Assembly (NCBI GenBank): GCA_029891345.1
Contig: CM057003.1
Coordinates: 10,482,209 to 10,546,208, forward strand
Origin: Dryococelus australis
Taxonomy: Eukaryota > Arthropoda > Insecta > Phasmatodea > Phasmatidae
Reading direction: 5' to 3'
Length of the DNA stretch: 64,000 nucleotides
Below, piece by piece: positions 11,521 through 24,600 of this stretch. The notes beneath the pieces are model-generated. The model saw nothing but the letters and a program-made list of their open reading frames with translations, made no database searches and was not told where the DNA came from. Position 1 is the first letter of the stretch. Every line of letters begins with the position of its first letter. The position numbers and the translations under genes are program-made.

Positions 11521-12105
11521 AGTAAATGCTACAATACACACTGGTGTACATGCTCCCACTTAGTAATCACAATATGAATCAAATTGCTTTCACAGTGATT
11601 AATTATGGACGTCTTTCCTAACAATAACTAACTCATCTTTTGTCATCCAGCCTGCAGTTAACGCCTTATTAACCCGTCATTTTTCGGGTGATTCAAACGG
11701 TCTCTGTGAATACAGCAAAAAATATATTCTGTGATCCATGACACAAGAATCTTACATGTTTTCTTCGCTGGAAAATTGAATAACTTTTTATTACTGGTGT
11801 GCGAGATCTCGTCATGTTTAATAAAATATTATGTAAAATATTTCTGAGACTGGTAACTTTTCGTTGAAGAAGTAAAACTTATTTGCGTGTTAACTTGTCA
11901 GATATCATAAAACAAAACTTGTATAGCCTTTGCTTTACTTCGTTCTACTAAACAGAAGGTTGATAGCGTTAAGCGATATTGTTTAGAAAGATGTGTGGAT
12001 GTTTCACCGATATTCAATAAAACCTATTCCAGGGTTTCATTTTTAAAATTTAACTTCCTTACGATGAAAAATTTGAAATATACAACCCCACCCCCCTCCA
12101 TCAAT
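11521..12105. other. A+T-rich intergenic DNA, no gene seen
   Basis: I see nothing recognisable in this stretch. Confidence 0.55.
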
Positions 12106-12114
12106 ACACACACA

Positions 12115-12155
<41 letters not shown>
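12106..12155. repeat. (CA)n microsatellite
   Basis: A CA run of about 50 bp broken once by an extra C. Confidence 0.97.
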
Positions 12156-12157
<2 letters not shown>

Positions 12158-12489
12158 TTCTCTTGCATAGGTTTCAAATAGTATCTGGAAGAAAAACATT
12201 CACTCAAGTAGATTATGCAAAATCGTAATAAATATCTTATTAATTAAAAGCATATGGATGTATGTGTGCATACACAAACATATGAGTGCGTGTATACAAA
12301 AAGTGTAATTCAAATAATTTTATTGTAAAAATGAGATATTCTTTGTAATGTTCCTACATCCAAAGACTTAAGAGCAAAATTTGCCTTTGGTCACGTTCAA
12401 GTAAGGAATATAATAAGAAAAAATTGTGTTTGCTAGATTGTATGATAAATTATATAACTTTAAAAATAAATGCGTAATTCTAACTCAGT

Positions 12490-12669
12490 GGACCGCGGTG
12501 GCTGAGCTGTTTGCCTGCTCGCCTTCCACCAAGGCGAACCGGTTTCAATACCCGGCCGGGTCACTCCCGGATTTTCTCAGGGATCTCTCGTTTCCGCTGA
12601 CCTCGATCACCCTCATCGGCTCTGAAGACCTCGCCGTTAAGATCCGCCCAAATAGCTTCACTCACTCAC
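12490..12669 (+). mobile_element. tRNA-derived SINE, family B, with target duplications
   Basis: The head has TGGCTGAGCTGTTTGCC (A-box region), an anticodon-arm-like GCCTTCCACCAAGGC and GGTTTCAATACCC (B-box, two bases off consensus). A G+C-rich body with CGGATTTTCTCAGGGATC follows, then a CACT-repeat tail. Flanks TCTAACTCAGT (12479-12489) and TCTAAGTCAGT (12670-12680) are an 11-bp target duplication with one mismatch. The 82-codon frame that reads through it is not a gene. Confidence 0.85.
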
Positions 12670-12680
12670 TCTAAGTCAGT

Positions 12681-15123
12681 TTATCGTCTACTTCATCTTT
12701 ACGTGTTTACTGATGTAGATTGACTTCACTGCAATTGATGCTTCCCTTATATGTAGCTGCCTATGTGTGCGCATATAAAAATATTCATGTGTACATATTA
12801 TTATTTGTGTGTTGTTTAGTGATTTTTCTATTTAAATAAGACTGGTATGGTAAGACTCGTACGAAAGCACGATTTTTATCGCTACTCCAAAATAAACGTC
12901 GGAGTGTAATAAATTATGTTCGCATGTTTGTTTTTAGCGTCAGTTCCACTACGGTGATCTCGAGAAGTACGGCAATAAAAATTCTTCCTTACCGTATTTT
13001 CGTAAAGCTGACATAAACTTTATGGTGTCGTCACGGCGGCTATTAAATTTACCGTGGCCCCAATCTCATTTATACGGAATCCATACAAACTTCATATCGA
13101 GGGTTCCGACTGTCTCGTTGATTTACACTCTGAAATTTATACCATCGAGCAGGGTTCCAGGGAAATATGTTTTATAATTTATTACGTCATCTGGGTGTTT
13201 CATTATATGTTACCTAAGTTTAAATCATCTGCGTTCTCATGAGACGTTTAGTCTTGCAATAAATATTACATTAATGAAGACAAATGACTCAAACTGGCGT
13301 TTGAACGGGCGTTTCAGAATGTTTTAAATACACGTTTTAACACGAAACTATTACACGCGAGTCCTCTCTTCTCATCCACGAAAATAAAACTCACTTTGAA
13401 AACGTCTGTTAAGTCCTTTCAAGACCCCACGAACATTAAAAACACCATTTAAAGTACTCCAAGATGTTTTAAAAACACAGCTTTTCCGAAGCACTGGACC
13501 TCAAACTATACGCGTGAAGTACATACAAAACTACTCACTGGTCCTGCATTGACATTGCGTACAGGATTTCCACCAATGAAACAATAGGTTCGCCGTTGAA
13601 AGTTCCTTAGGTGAAAGCGACACTACGAGAACAGTTATGGAGCTAATGAACACAGCATCATCAATGTTCATCGCCAAAAAAAGAGGAATACTTTCAGGAA
13701 CTGATGAACCTGAGCCTGCGTACACCCAGTCTACGGGAATCAGTGCTGTGAAGAAAAGAGACCTTCTCCTCCTGTGTGAAGCAAAGCATATAAAGCCACA
13801 TTAACACTTCGTGTTTGTGCCGACCTATAGGAAGGAAGTGCAAATTAAGTGGGAAACAACATTGCTTCAAAAAATTATATGTTTTCAATATTCTTGCATG
13901 TATTAAAAATAATTTTTCGTATATGACATGCAATTTGACTAAAATGTGATACGTAATATTTATTCTATTAATGTTAGTTATATTAATTAATAATATTCCA
14001 ATTGTTCGACTTAAGTATTGACTTCTTCATTTTGTCAAAATATACGAATTTCTTGTGAAACATATTTTTCCATAATTAAGCGATTTGAGATTAAGTTATA
14101 TTCTGAAATAGCCACAAGTGTAAGAAACTGTGTTTATAAGTAAATATATCACATGTTATCTAAATATATAATACTGTATATAAGAAGCTCTAATATTTAG
14201 TGCCCATTCTAAAGAAATTGAATTAGTATATTATAAATCAAAATTTCCAGAAACGATTTAATATTAAACTTAAATATCTCAGAAATACCAGTTTTGCAGC
14301 TGCTGCCGTCCTCTTCCCAAGGTGCGAAAAAAGAATTAAGTTAGGCGTCACACTTAATTGAAATTATACACAACCACTTTAAAGAAAAGTGTGCCCTTAC
14401 AGTGTACTCGTTGCAAACTCGCTGAAAATTTAAGTAAATACACTTCAAATAAAAACATGAAAAATTTCCAAATTTTTGGGGACAGTTCGTTTTAATCTGA
14501 GTAGTTAAGTTGGCAAAATTTTCCAGAATAATTTTTTTTTAGCACTTACTTGCACATGTTTACGAAAATATCGCCTAATAAAGATAAGGAAATTCAGACA
14601 TTTTCATATCGTTAAATCAAAAACTCGGAAACAGCACAGAAAAGAAGTGTAGTTTCATCTGAATTAGAACAGAAATTTGGTATCATGAAGTAGGGTAAAA
14701 GGGATGAACCTCCACAAAAACATTCATAACGGCACACCGAAATTAGTTATTCCACTATGATTATGTAAAATAACGAAACATGGCTCTGCTAATAAGATAT
14801 GTACTCACCACCGAGGGTTGAAAACGAAATATAATAAATGAAGAATAAAAGTTTAAAAATTGAAGTCGTAAAGATTGAATCAAGCAAAAATACCTGTGCC
14901 GCAAAAACAAATTTTTGGACATAAAATTTTAAAAAATTAATAATTCTATCGCTACGCTCCTTATAGATCTACTAAACAGGGAGCGCACATCGCGTTGTAG
15001 AGAAGAGATTACCTTAATAGATAAAACAGAAATTATATCAGTGAGATTTCCAACATACAGTTTTGCAAATAGCATTTCGTTAGCCAATCAGCAACAGCTA
15101 TAACTCGCTCCTCTATAGGTATA
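12681..15123. other. A+T-rich intergenic DNA, no gene seen
   Basis: I see no supported gene. Frames of 62-79 codons near 13054, 13531 and 13694 carry no recognised domain. Most of the stretch is strongly A+T-rich. Confidence 0.5.
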
Positions 15124-15544
15124 TAATGTTCACGGTAAAATGAGCACTTTCGAAAGCCTTGCTTAAGAGCTGCTTGTATGCACATTGTATATTCTTCAGT
15201 CTTATGTAAAATTAACATTGCCATGGACCTCATCACTTTATTCGTGCGGCGTTCAAGTAAAACTAGTGAAATTATTAGAAAAGTAGATATCTTACGAATC
15301 TGTTAATTTTTACACTTCGGTGCGTTGAAAAAAATGAGAAAGCGAAAAGACAATTTAAATTATCACAAATAGTTACCTAACACTTTTTGTTCGACATCAA
15401 ATTGTGGAACTACTTTCCATCCATTGTTACCAAATACACTGGGCGCATGTCCCTCAATGCGCCTGTTAAAATATATGTCGGCATGGGCAATGACATTCTT
15501 CTAAGGCATATTTCAAAAGTGCTCAAGTAATTTTCTGTACTCGG
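15124..15544 (+). mobile_element. MITE-1 copy, near full length
   Basis: The left end AATGTTCACGGTAAAATGAG is followed by the family blocks GCTTAAGAGCTGCTTGTATG, ATTCTTCAGTCTTATGTAAA, CATGGACCTCATCACTTTAT, GTTACCTAACACTTTTTG, GGGCGCATGTC and AAAATATATG. The right end is decayed. Its internal order matches 42928-43370 and 51133-51555. A 67-codon minus-strand frame inside recurs in other copies only because they are homologous. Confidence 0.8.
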
Positions 15545-15762
15545 AATGCCATTGAACTGAAGCACGGGAAGTCATCAGTTTAGTTTGTAAAATGGCCGAA
15601 AGAAATTTTCCTCTGCATTTAATAGAAGTAGTCTTAGCAGGCGTAATAAAAATCCTGAACACCCAAAAAAAAATCAGCACTCAATGTCCGAGACTAAGTT
15701 TAAGTCTTCAAGTTCTTACACGCGAATAAAAAAGAAAGGATAACATTTTTTTCGCCGTCAGA

Positions 15763-16089
15763 GGTCTGTTCGTGGTTAGGTTGTTACTTAAATATGAAAT
15801 TTAACACACGCGTTTTTCAACATGAAAGTATCATATTTTTTATTTACATTTATTTATATTATAATAATTCATTTCTAATTAATGTGAATAAAAAGGAGAA
15901 AATAGGTGTGTTATTAATGTCTCGTAAGAAATAAGAAATGTTATTGAAAGTGAGTTCGCAAGAATGCGGTGCGTTGACTCTTGGTGTACTATTCTACACT
16001 TAGTTTATATAAAGCGGATGAACAGTCTGAAAGTGGAACTTCAGCAGTGCTTCAGAAAAGTTATAAGTAACGGTGAATGAACTATAAGC
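15763..16089 (+). mobile_element. MITE-3 copy, partly deleted
   Basis: The family blocks GGAGAAAATAGGTGTG, GTAAGAAATAAGAAATG, CGCAAGAATGCGGTGCG and CAGTGCTTCAGAAAAGTT lead into the right end AACGGTGAATGAACTATAAG. That end is inverse to the left end of the copy at 45207. The left end here is diverged. It lies about 220 bp from the MITE-1 copy at 15124. Confidence 0.65.
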
Positions 16090-16416
16090 AATGACGTGTC
16101 TTTTAAACAACTCTGTTAATAAAAGAAAACAAATCTAATGAAGGCACGGAATCAGTATTAATACCCACGTAGTGCAGTAAGTTATAGTAGTTTTAATCAA
16201 GCAAATAATATATATTTATCAAATACATAGTCTCGAAGTCAAGTCGTGCAGGCTGAGACACAAACCATAGATGCCACATAGGCTTAATGAGTCTGGTGCG
16301 GAAATTCTCTCAAACGACCTCGAGAATGAATGACTGCATGGCGTATTGAAGGTGGCAGTTGAAGGCTGCTTAAGGAAGCATATATCAGCAGACTAAAATA
16401 AATCGAGTTATATAAG

Positions 16417-16700
16417 TAGGGATAGGAAAATTTCGCGAATTAATTTCTGTACAAGAGAAACGTTAAACACGTATACAGTAAAGTCACCTCTGCAATTGAA
16501 ACACAGTTCATTAGACCACGCCCCAGACGCCTCTGAGCAAATAGCAAACCTGCAAGGAAACAATTAGCGAATCTCATACTGCCAAGTGTGAGGTAACAAT
16601 GGGGCAGCAGCCAATGAACAAACAGCTGAGGCTCTAGTGTACACAGGACTGTGGAGTCTAGCCTACAAGTCATTGAACTCGCGACATTTTCCTATCCCTA
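16417..16700 (+). mobile_element. MITE-4 with TAGGGATAGGAAAAT ends
   Basis: The left end TAGGGATAGGAAAATTTCGC and right end, the inverse of TAGGGATAGGAAAATGTCGC, make a 20-bp inverted repeat with one mismatch. The outermost TA is also consistent with a TA target duplication. The 284-bp body codes for nothing recognisable. A related right end lies near 6765-6830. Confidence 0.8.
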
Positions 16701-17459
16701 TACACGAGAGAGCGTCACTGCAGTGCGGACCCGGTTCCAAAATGGCCAATATCGCTTTACCAAGTTTGGCAGAGGAATTAATAAAGTGTACTTGAAAAAG
16801 CTACCGAGGCTCGCACACAAGCTTCGGACATAATACATCGTATTACTGAAAGAATGCTAGTCTCACGCTGCACATCTGATGGAACAGGCAACAAACTGCT
16901 GGAAACTAAGCTAGGCAAGGTAACAAACCTAATCTCTCAACTGGCTTCCAAAGCGTATGTTTTCAAATTAAACTGTTAATAAACAGCAATTACATTAACA
17001 TAGTATTACACAATCAGGAAAAAAAATCAAAATAGCACAATTAAAAATAATTCGAAATTAATGTGACAGAAAATTTTACAATGGGACTGACTTTTACCCT
17101 CGGCTGATCTATAATATATGCTACGGAAATGATGGAAACGTACACAAAATATTGCGTAACTTATGTTACGTACAATTTTACCCATTTAACCATTCCATTT
17201 CTATGTGGAATGTTTTAAAAGGTGTGGTAATCAATGTATCTTTCTGTATGTGTACAGACTTGTGTTCCTTTTCCATTACTACTACTACTACTAATTTAGC
17301 ATTTTCCTCTTAAAGTTTTTTTTTTGTTTCCTATACGGTGTGGAAATATCGTTCTATGATTATAAAATAAGTGTTAACTATTTGCGCAAAGTAATGTACC
17401 GTAAGGGCAAAACCTAATCCTATTCTGCAAGCGTGTTTTAAATTTCTGAGTGCACCGTG
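16701..17459. other. A+T-rich intergenic DNA, no gene seen
   Basis: I see no gene. A short TAC-repeat (near 17279-17293) is the only simple repeat noted. Confidence 0.5.
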
Positions 17460-18400
17460 AGCTGTTGCCTTGCTTACGAGAATAACAAGAGAATATTCCC
17501 CCCCCCCCTCCCACCCGCGTGTAAGTCTACGTAAAAGGTCACGAACATATTTTTTGAGCAGCGAAAGATTAAATGCGAGCTGTCACAACGGCTTCTACCG
17601 GTGCGTGCTTGTTCCCTCCAACTTCACACCTTTCAGGAACAAATTTTTTTTTGTCTGTCGTTCACGATAAACAAGCCATGCCCAAACCGTCCTTTTTTTT
17701 TTTTTTTTTTTTTTTTTCCCCCGCCATCGACGCTAACACCCCTCATCTCTTTCCCCCTCAGCTAGCCAACTCCACTACGGTCGTGGCCATCTGCCGCGGT
17801 CGAAGGGGGAGGATCGACGGCGTTCGAGATAAAGCGACCTGTATCGATAGTCGTGGGGCAGGGGAGTGCATCATTCATGAACGACCTCGCACCTGAATAT
17901 CGCGCCGTTGGAAACGACACCCGAAGCCGAAATTCTCTTTCCCTTCATTTTCCATCACACCCCCCCCCCCCCCCACTCCTCTTCTTCGCAAACCCCGCAG
18001 ACACTCATCTCTTTGTTTTCAGCCCCACGGCCCCCTGCGTTATAGACGCAATAATACGGCTCTGATGCTCTCAGAAACAGTGGGTGGAACAAAAAAAAAA
18101 AATAAGAGAGGGAAAGGGGGAAAATTCCATCCCTGATGGAATGCCGGACAACATATTCCACTCCGCAGCATGCGCTCGGTCGAGCTGCCCTAAATTAATT
18201 TTTCAACCTAAACGTCCGCTACTTTCAGAGCTTAAAATGTTTCGCGGGAGAAGGTAAACGTACACGCCGGCACGCGGTAACAACGGATAATCAAAAAGCA
18301 CGCAACAGGGTTTCAAAAAAGGAAAATTCGGTACATAGTCGCGTTATTGTGTGGCCTGTGTCTGCCGCGGAGTAACATCCCATGGCAGAAACGAAGCGTT
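17460..18400. other. G+C- and CpG-rich block with homopolymer runs
   Basis: The block is locally rich in CpG (for example near 17785-17850) and contains C-runs at 17498-17508 and 17960-17974 and 25 T at 17693-17717. Overlapping frames of 66-107 codons occur on both strands, typical of stop-poor G+C-rich DNA; none has a known domain. A promoter-type CpG island is possible. A MITE-1 copy starts about 80 bp to the right. Confidence 0.5.
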
Positions 18401-18480
18401 TCAGAGGAAATTAGCAGTTTCGCAAACGTCGTGCACAAACATGTTCACGTTTCTAACTTAAGTCAATAATTCGTGATAAA

Positions 18481-18890
18481 GGCTGTTCACGCTACGTCAG
18501 CATTTTGAAATCAACCTTAGAAAAAAGCAACTGCTGCTACCTGCATATATTTTAACGGGTAACATGCGCCCAGTAAATTTGGTAACGATGGATGGGAAGT
18601 AGTTCCGTGTCTTAACGTCGAATAAAAAGCGTTAGGCAACCATTCGTCATATCTTAAATGATTTATTTCGCTTTATGTTTTTTCTATGCATCGAAGTGTA
18701 AAAATGAGCAATTTTTTTTTTTTATATTTACTTGTCAGATAATTTTACTGTTTCACTTGACCGACGTATAAATAAAGTGATGAGGCCCATGACAATGTTA
18801 ATCTCACACAAGGCGGAAGAAAACACAAGGTGCATACAAGTAGATCTTAAGCACGGCTTTCAAAAGTGTTCATTTTCCGTTAATAATCTA
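18481..18890 (-). mobile_element. MITE-1 copy
   Basis: GGCTGTTCACG at the left, then TTTTGAAATCAACCTTAGAA, CTACCTGCATATATTTTAAC, ATGCGCCCAGTAAATTTGG, CATCGAAGTGTAAAAATGAG and GATGAGGCCCATGACAATG are the reverse complement of the order seen at 15124-15544. The right end is decayed. Confidence 0.82.
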
Positions 18891-20770
18891 TATAATTTTT
18901 TTACACAATAGTAAATCACTGTCATATACTGTACGATACTGTCTTACTACTAATATTAGATACCTGTACCTATGCCCAAGTTTTTTCACATGGTAACTAT
19001 TGCTATTTGCTAGTCTCACGTCCTTTAATCTATTTTGCGCGTGAAGAAAGGGATTTAAAAGTCCTGAATGCAACACATTATATCATTCTGCCACATTTCT
19101 AGGCCCATAACATTTGGCGTCGGGGGGAAATCTTAATGAATTCTCAATATTGACCACACAAGAAAATTCGAGTAATTATTCTGAAAACAATTTGTAATAA
19201 ATCAAATGACTTTTAAAATTCTCAGAGAATGATGGTTTATCCAAGCGTGGAAATGTAACTAATAGCGTGCTTTAATTACAAGTTTTAGCACTAAAATTAC
19301 GGAGAAATATTCCGTTTTTAGTTAGTTTTCCCTCATAAGCTCTACTTATCGGTGCATTAACAAAATACGCACTTTATTTTTAACACTACACAGTTGAAAC
19401 GAGAAAAAAAAAATACAAAGAAATAATTCTGTCAGCGTATATTTGGTCTTCAGAAATTTTCATGAAATGGAAATTTACTGTCCAAAACTTGAATAAATCA
19501 CTTAAACAACTAAATAAAATTTTCTTACCTTTGTTAAATATTGTAATTAGATTTTAGAATCATGCAAGGATGGAGATATTTTCCTTCATATTATTTTGAC
19601 TGAGGATAGATTCATTCTATGGTTCTTAATGAACTTCGTTCTCGTACCAAGGAGATTATTTGGTCAATTTGAAAAAAAGTGTAACATGAAAAGGTTACGT
19701 GCCATGCCAAATAATAATATTAAACTGTAGTTATTTTCACTTTATTGCTTCCATGTGCCAAACTTGAATAACAGGTACACTATGTTCTCTTTGGCAGCGT
19801 TTCATAGTTCAGGAGTGTGGTGGTAGAATGCGAAAGAGAAAGGAAAACAAGACGAAGGGAATTTCATTTAAATTTCTTCCACCCTTGTTGCTGTTGCAAA
19901 GTTCAAGATAAACTCCAGCGCATTATCACTAGGAGGAATATTCCTGTACATGTTAAGCTGTACTAATCCAAAACATGGAAGAGACTAAGCTTCCAGCACG
20001 TTCTTCATGTTTATGTGACAGTCTTAACGGGTAGCTGTTGGTAAGAGCATATTCTCCTACAGAGCCCACAGTTGTGTGATGTCGCCTACAGAGTATGCAA
20101 CATAGCTACTCAACTCCGTTTCGCGGGTTGCATACACAAAGAATTACTTCCACGTTAGCTTCTGCCGCATAGTAGATACAGGTTGGCCTACAATTGACAT
20201 ATACCTAACACATTCACAGTTACAGCGATAAGCACATACAAATCACAACACTTGCACAGTAGCTTAGCTACAATTGATATAATGATAATAATATTAGCTT
20301 GTTTATGTTGCTACATTTGTACCGAAGAAATGAATTTCTGTATAGTTGATAGTGGTTTTTTGTCAAAAATAAATCTTGTTAAGTGATCTGAGACGTTTTT
20401 AAAATTATAAATTATTTTCATTTCAATTCGAACTATTAACGTTACTTAAAAACATTAGAAAACTTTAGGGGTCGCGACTATCCATAAATAAACAAAAGAA
20501 AATATCTGCCCGAGGAATGAAGTCAAAATACACAGTATCTTGATTTGTAAAAAAAGTTTCTCATTTGATAACGTAGTATAAGTGTCGCGGCTTCTGATTG
20601 GCTGAATACTGACGCACAGCGATAGTAATAAGGAAAGTTAAACCAAGCTGAACTCGCCTTGTTACTATAACTGTGCTTAGGTAAGTGTTTATCGCTATGT
20701 GTGATTGTAGCCACTCGAACTGAAAACAAGCAGTTTAACTTTTATGTATATCACTGTGTTGTGTTAGTGA
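18891..20770. other. A+T-rich intergenic DNA, no gene seen
   Basis: No gene or dispersed repeat was recognised. Short frames at 18888 and 20523 on the minus strand have no known domain. Confidence 0.5.
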
Positions 20771-20952
20771 TGCGCTTATAGCAATTGTAGCCCGGCCTTT
20801 AGTAAACAGGATGTTTTTGAAACGAGTGCAGATATTTTGGAGAATGTAAAGGGACCTCAGCACGAGTGTCTTGATGTAATGAGCAAGGTGCTGGAAATGC
20901 ATCCTTATGCTACAAATAAAATGAAACGCAGCAGGACGCACTGTTGCTGTTG
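20771..20952 (+). CDS. Possible exon or coding fossil of unknown family
   Basis: A plus-strand frame stays open for about 60 codons without needing an ATG. It has a protein-like composition (acidic and basic residues, Met-Ser-Lys-Val-Leu-Glu-Met-His-Pro) and ends at TGA. No domain was recognised and no clear splice sites border it. It could be a decayed transposase or a host exon; it could also be chance. Confidence 0.2.
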
Positions 20953-21432
20953 AAGACGCCTCGTCTGTCCATAAGATAGTATCAGGGAAGTCTGGAATAG
21001 TAATGCGCTATTGCAAAGCCATCTGGCAAAGTCAATTCGACGACGACATCAGTACTCTGCTGCTTCGAGTACAGTGGCACTGGTTTGACGTATGCCGCCG
21101 TGCAATCAAGTCATTGGCCATCACTTTGAAGAATTGTTGTAATATTGTATTTGAAGTTTCAATGTCAACACGCTTCAAGGCCGCGAATTATCCCCGACGG
21201 CCTCAATCGCGGCATAGGTGGTAATTTACATGTAATATTTCGCTATCTCCGTATTTTTTTGTAATATCTGTTGCAAAGAAAACCATTTTGCATATTTTGA
21301 AAAGTACTTTTCATCAGCAACATCACCAAAATTATTTGTATAATGTTTCAAGGCTATGATACAAAGTATTGAAACATTCAAAACGTCATATATTTCATGC
21401 TATAGATTACATTTTATGAAAATCTATGTATA
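20953..21432. other. Unassigned DNA
   Basis: A 73-codon frame (21003-21224) with no recognised domain is all that stands out. Confidence 0.4.
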
Positions 21433-21665
21433 GGCTATTCATAGTAAAGTGAGCCCTTTTGAAAGCACTTTCATTAAAAATGATAGTCAAAAAGTATATT
21501 TTATTTTAGCCTTAGAAGTATACTTCCGAGTGTGGTTAAATATATAAACTGTGTTTATTACTTACATGGCAATATTTATTTAAAAAGGTGGTTAAAAGAT
21601 AAAAAATTGCTGAAAGGAAAAAAGTAACTAGGGCCTCAAAAGTGCTCACTTTACCGTGTACAGGC
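21433..21665 (-). mobile_element. Short-form MITE-1 (233 bp)
   Basis: The ends GGCTATTCATAGTAAAGTGA and TCACTTTACCGTGTACAGGC are inverted and flanked by TATA on both sides (21429-21432, 21666-21669). The body (TTATTACTTACATGGCAATA, AAAAAGGTGG) is the reverse complement of the copy at 1814-2045. Confidence 0.8.
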
Positions 21666-21669
21666 TATA

Positions 21670-24600
21670 TCAGTCTTGCCTAAGATGACCTGCTTAAAAA
21701 ATGTCTGAACCCTTGCAATGTAGCTATTTAAACAAAGGAGACTCGTAACATTTGGTGATCAAACACTTGTGTGGAAAACTCGTACTGCAGCGTGTAGCAT
21801 GGACGAGGGTGGCCATGGCGGAAGAATGGCTGTGGAGGATGGAGTGTTTAGCATCATGGAGGTTGAGAATGGGGAGCAGATAGTGGGCTTATCTGATCTC
21901 GCCTATTTACCCCAGCAATTCGGCTAACTGCGATCGTGTTCCGGGACTCTAAACGGTTTTGTTTCCAATATAGCCACAGATATAAGCATTATATAAAATA
22001 TTTAATTCACGACATTTATTTGTAATTATCCAGCAACTATATCAGGATTTAACATACATGATGAAATAAACTTCCAACTGAGAAATTAAAATGCAAATAG
22101 GTAAAACATCGTCAATATACCTATATGAGTCATTCCACCGTAATATCAGCATCAATTTTTAAAGTTATAAAGAAACGACAAAGGTACAAATTACATACTG
22201 CAAATGTCAAACTGACGCAGCCACGTAACAATGAAGATTCACATGCATACACTTATCTCGTGGGTAATTATCATACACATACTGAACAATGGCACTGAGT
22301 CACACTAATCTGCCGCTTAGTATGAACCAGCATCTAAGTCAAGCACTTCACTATATCATGTTTACGTTATAATCAAAAGTCATTTTTGTTTGTCTTCGAC
22401 AAAAATAATATGAGAAAACTAAAATTGTCGGCAATGAAAATCACAAGTAAACATTTTGATTGACAACTTCTTGCGCTATTCGAAAATTTAGTGCTTCAAG
22501 TTTATAAAAAGATTAGCTCTTTGTATCTTGTTTGTTCACAGTTCACTCTCCTTTACCTCCTGTGTGCAGTTTTCGGAAGTAAGCTCACATTTCGTCAGTA
22601 AGCTCACACATGAGAAATGTTGAATGATTCCTTACAAATCCGCATTTGTATAAATTGTGAGAGTTTTACATTGTTTAGTGGGTAAACAGAGACATCTGAT
22701 AATATAATCGTTAGCTGTAAAACTTCTCCGAAAAGCTGCTCGTCAGCTGATGGATATCTTGGTTTCGGTCTGATCAAATCAAGTGCATGACGTAAAAACG
22801 TCTAGGTACAAAAATGTGATTGTTTCAACATAACTGCGCCCAAGTGGGTTTCTCGTTTGTAATTTATGGCTAATGAAATTAATATAGAAAGTAAATTCAT
22901 TCATTTAGCTATGCCTGTTAATGGTCGCCAAGTAAGTTGACATCAGGCAAAACATATTCTTAGCTTCTAAAACTCGAGAAATTGGTAGATTCTAGGTAAT
23001 AATTGCAAATATTACGGCGCACTTGTCAGATGCTTCAGATTGTAATTATTTGTCTATATGTTTAGAATCATTTGGGTTGTATTTGTCATCATGTAATTCG
23101 GAAGTCATATACGAGTGTACGAAAAACACATATAATCGTTACAGTAATAGAAACAGAAATTCAATCTATTCCTCTGCGCCACTTTGACTGCATACTGAAG
23201 AACGAAAATTACTCAGGACTTCCTGTGAGTTTATTGTTTCCGAGTGTTAAAGATGAAGCATGGGAAAGAAAAATAGAAAATATTTGCCTGTAATTTTTCT
23301 TAAACGATGGAAAATTACGTAACAGAAGAATTATCGTACCAATACAACAGGTCTAAACACGAGTGGTGGTGTGAACTCAAAGCTCACTTTATTTGATCCT
23401 CTTTACAATTGTTAATTCATTAAATGTTAGTTAGAAAATTAGTTACGTTGCTGATATATTTAAAAGTTATTTGGCAATGCTTTATCATGCATGTACTTTT
23501 TAGAGTTATACGATCAGTAATTCATTTATATTTTACTACATATTTAGATGATTAGGAATATATAATGAGGACAAACGAACTAGCGAGGTGTCGTATTATA
23601 GTAACATTCCATAGTAATTAGCAATTTTTTTCTAAAATGCACTAAAATATTTATAGTGTTCTATGTAGGGTGATTTGCGACTTTTCACTAAGTCATGCAG
23701 TAAAACTTAAATTAATTGTATTTTTTAATCGCAAAATACTTGTTTCTACATATGCTGGACCATTTTATTTCGAATACTTATGCTAAAAGTATGAAATATT
23801 TATTTGTTTGTATATAATATTCCATTTTAATTAAAATATTTACTGCACGTCTGCTTACAACATAGATAATATACGCATACTTACAACAAAGCATTTTGCA
23901 ATGTGGTCAATTAAAATGTGCACTCAAATAACGCTGTAAACATGTTATATTTTACAGGTAACTGGAAAATAATCGCTCATTCCAGAGAATGAATACAAAG
24001 AAATATTATAATAACATTTTTATTAGCTGTGCATAAGGTATGTTTGAACTATAATATTGTACACTTTTTAATTGCTCAAATCATCGTTTGTGTGATTATA
24101 TAAAATGCTTATATTAGAATAATGCTATATAAGCTTTGATATACAGCATTATTTCATAACACTATGTACTCTGCATAATGTTAAGGCTGTCTAGAATTAT
24201 ACATTCTGTATTAGAACAATATAAACTAGCTACACCTGTATTAATTAAATGGATTGCTTGGGGCTTAACAAAATGGTAACATAGTAGTTATCGGCATGAT
24301 ATAAACATACGGTACATTGAAGTCGGTTATCGCGTTGCAGATTTTCGTAAAATAAACTATATTTTGGCTCCATGTATTTGATCAAAGTAGCTAGGCGCAC
24401 TGTTTTTCGCGAAAGGGTTCCACAACTAGTTGCATTCCAAAACACTTTGGCACAGATTCATTTTGGTGATTGGATAATTTTATCTGGCACGCATCTCAAC
24501 CATCCGCCCACCAAGCAAAACCCTTCTTTTTTAACGTTGCAACATTGGATGCAAAATAAGGCAGGAAGGGATTGACACACAGTCTTTGCTTCTCATGGCC

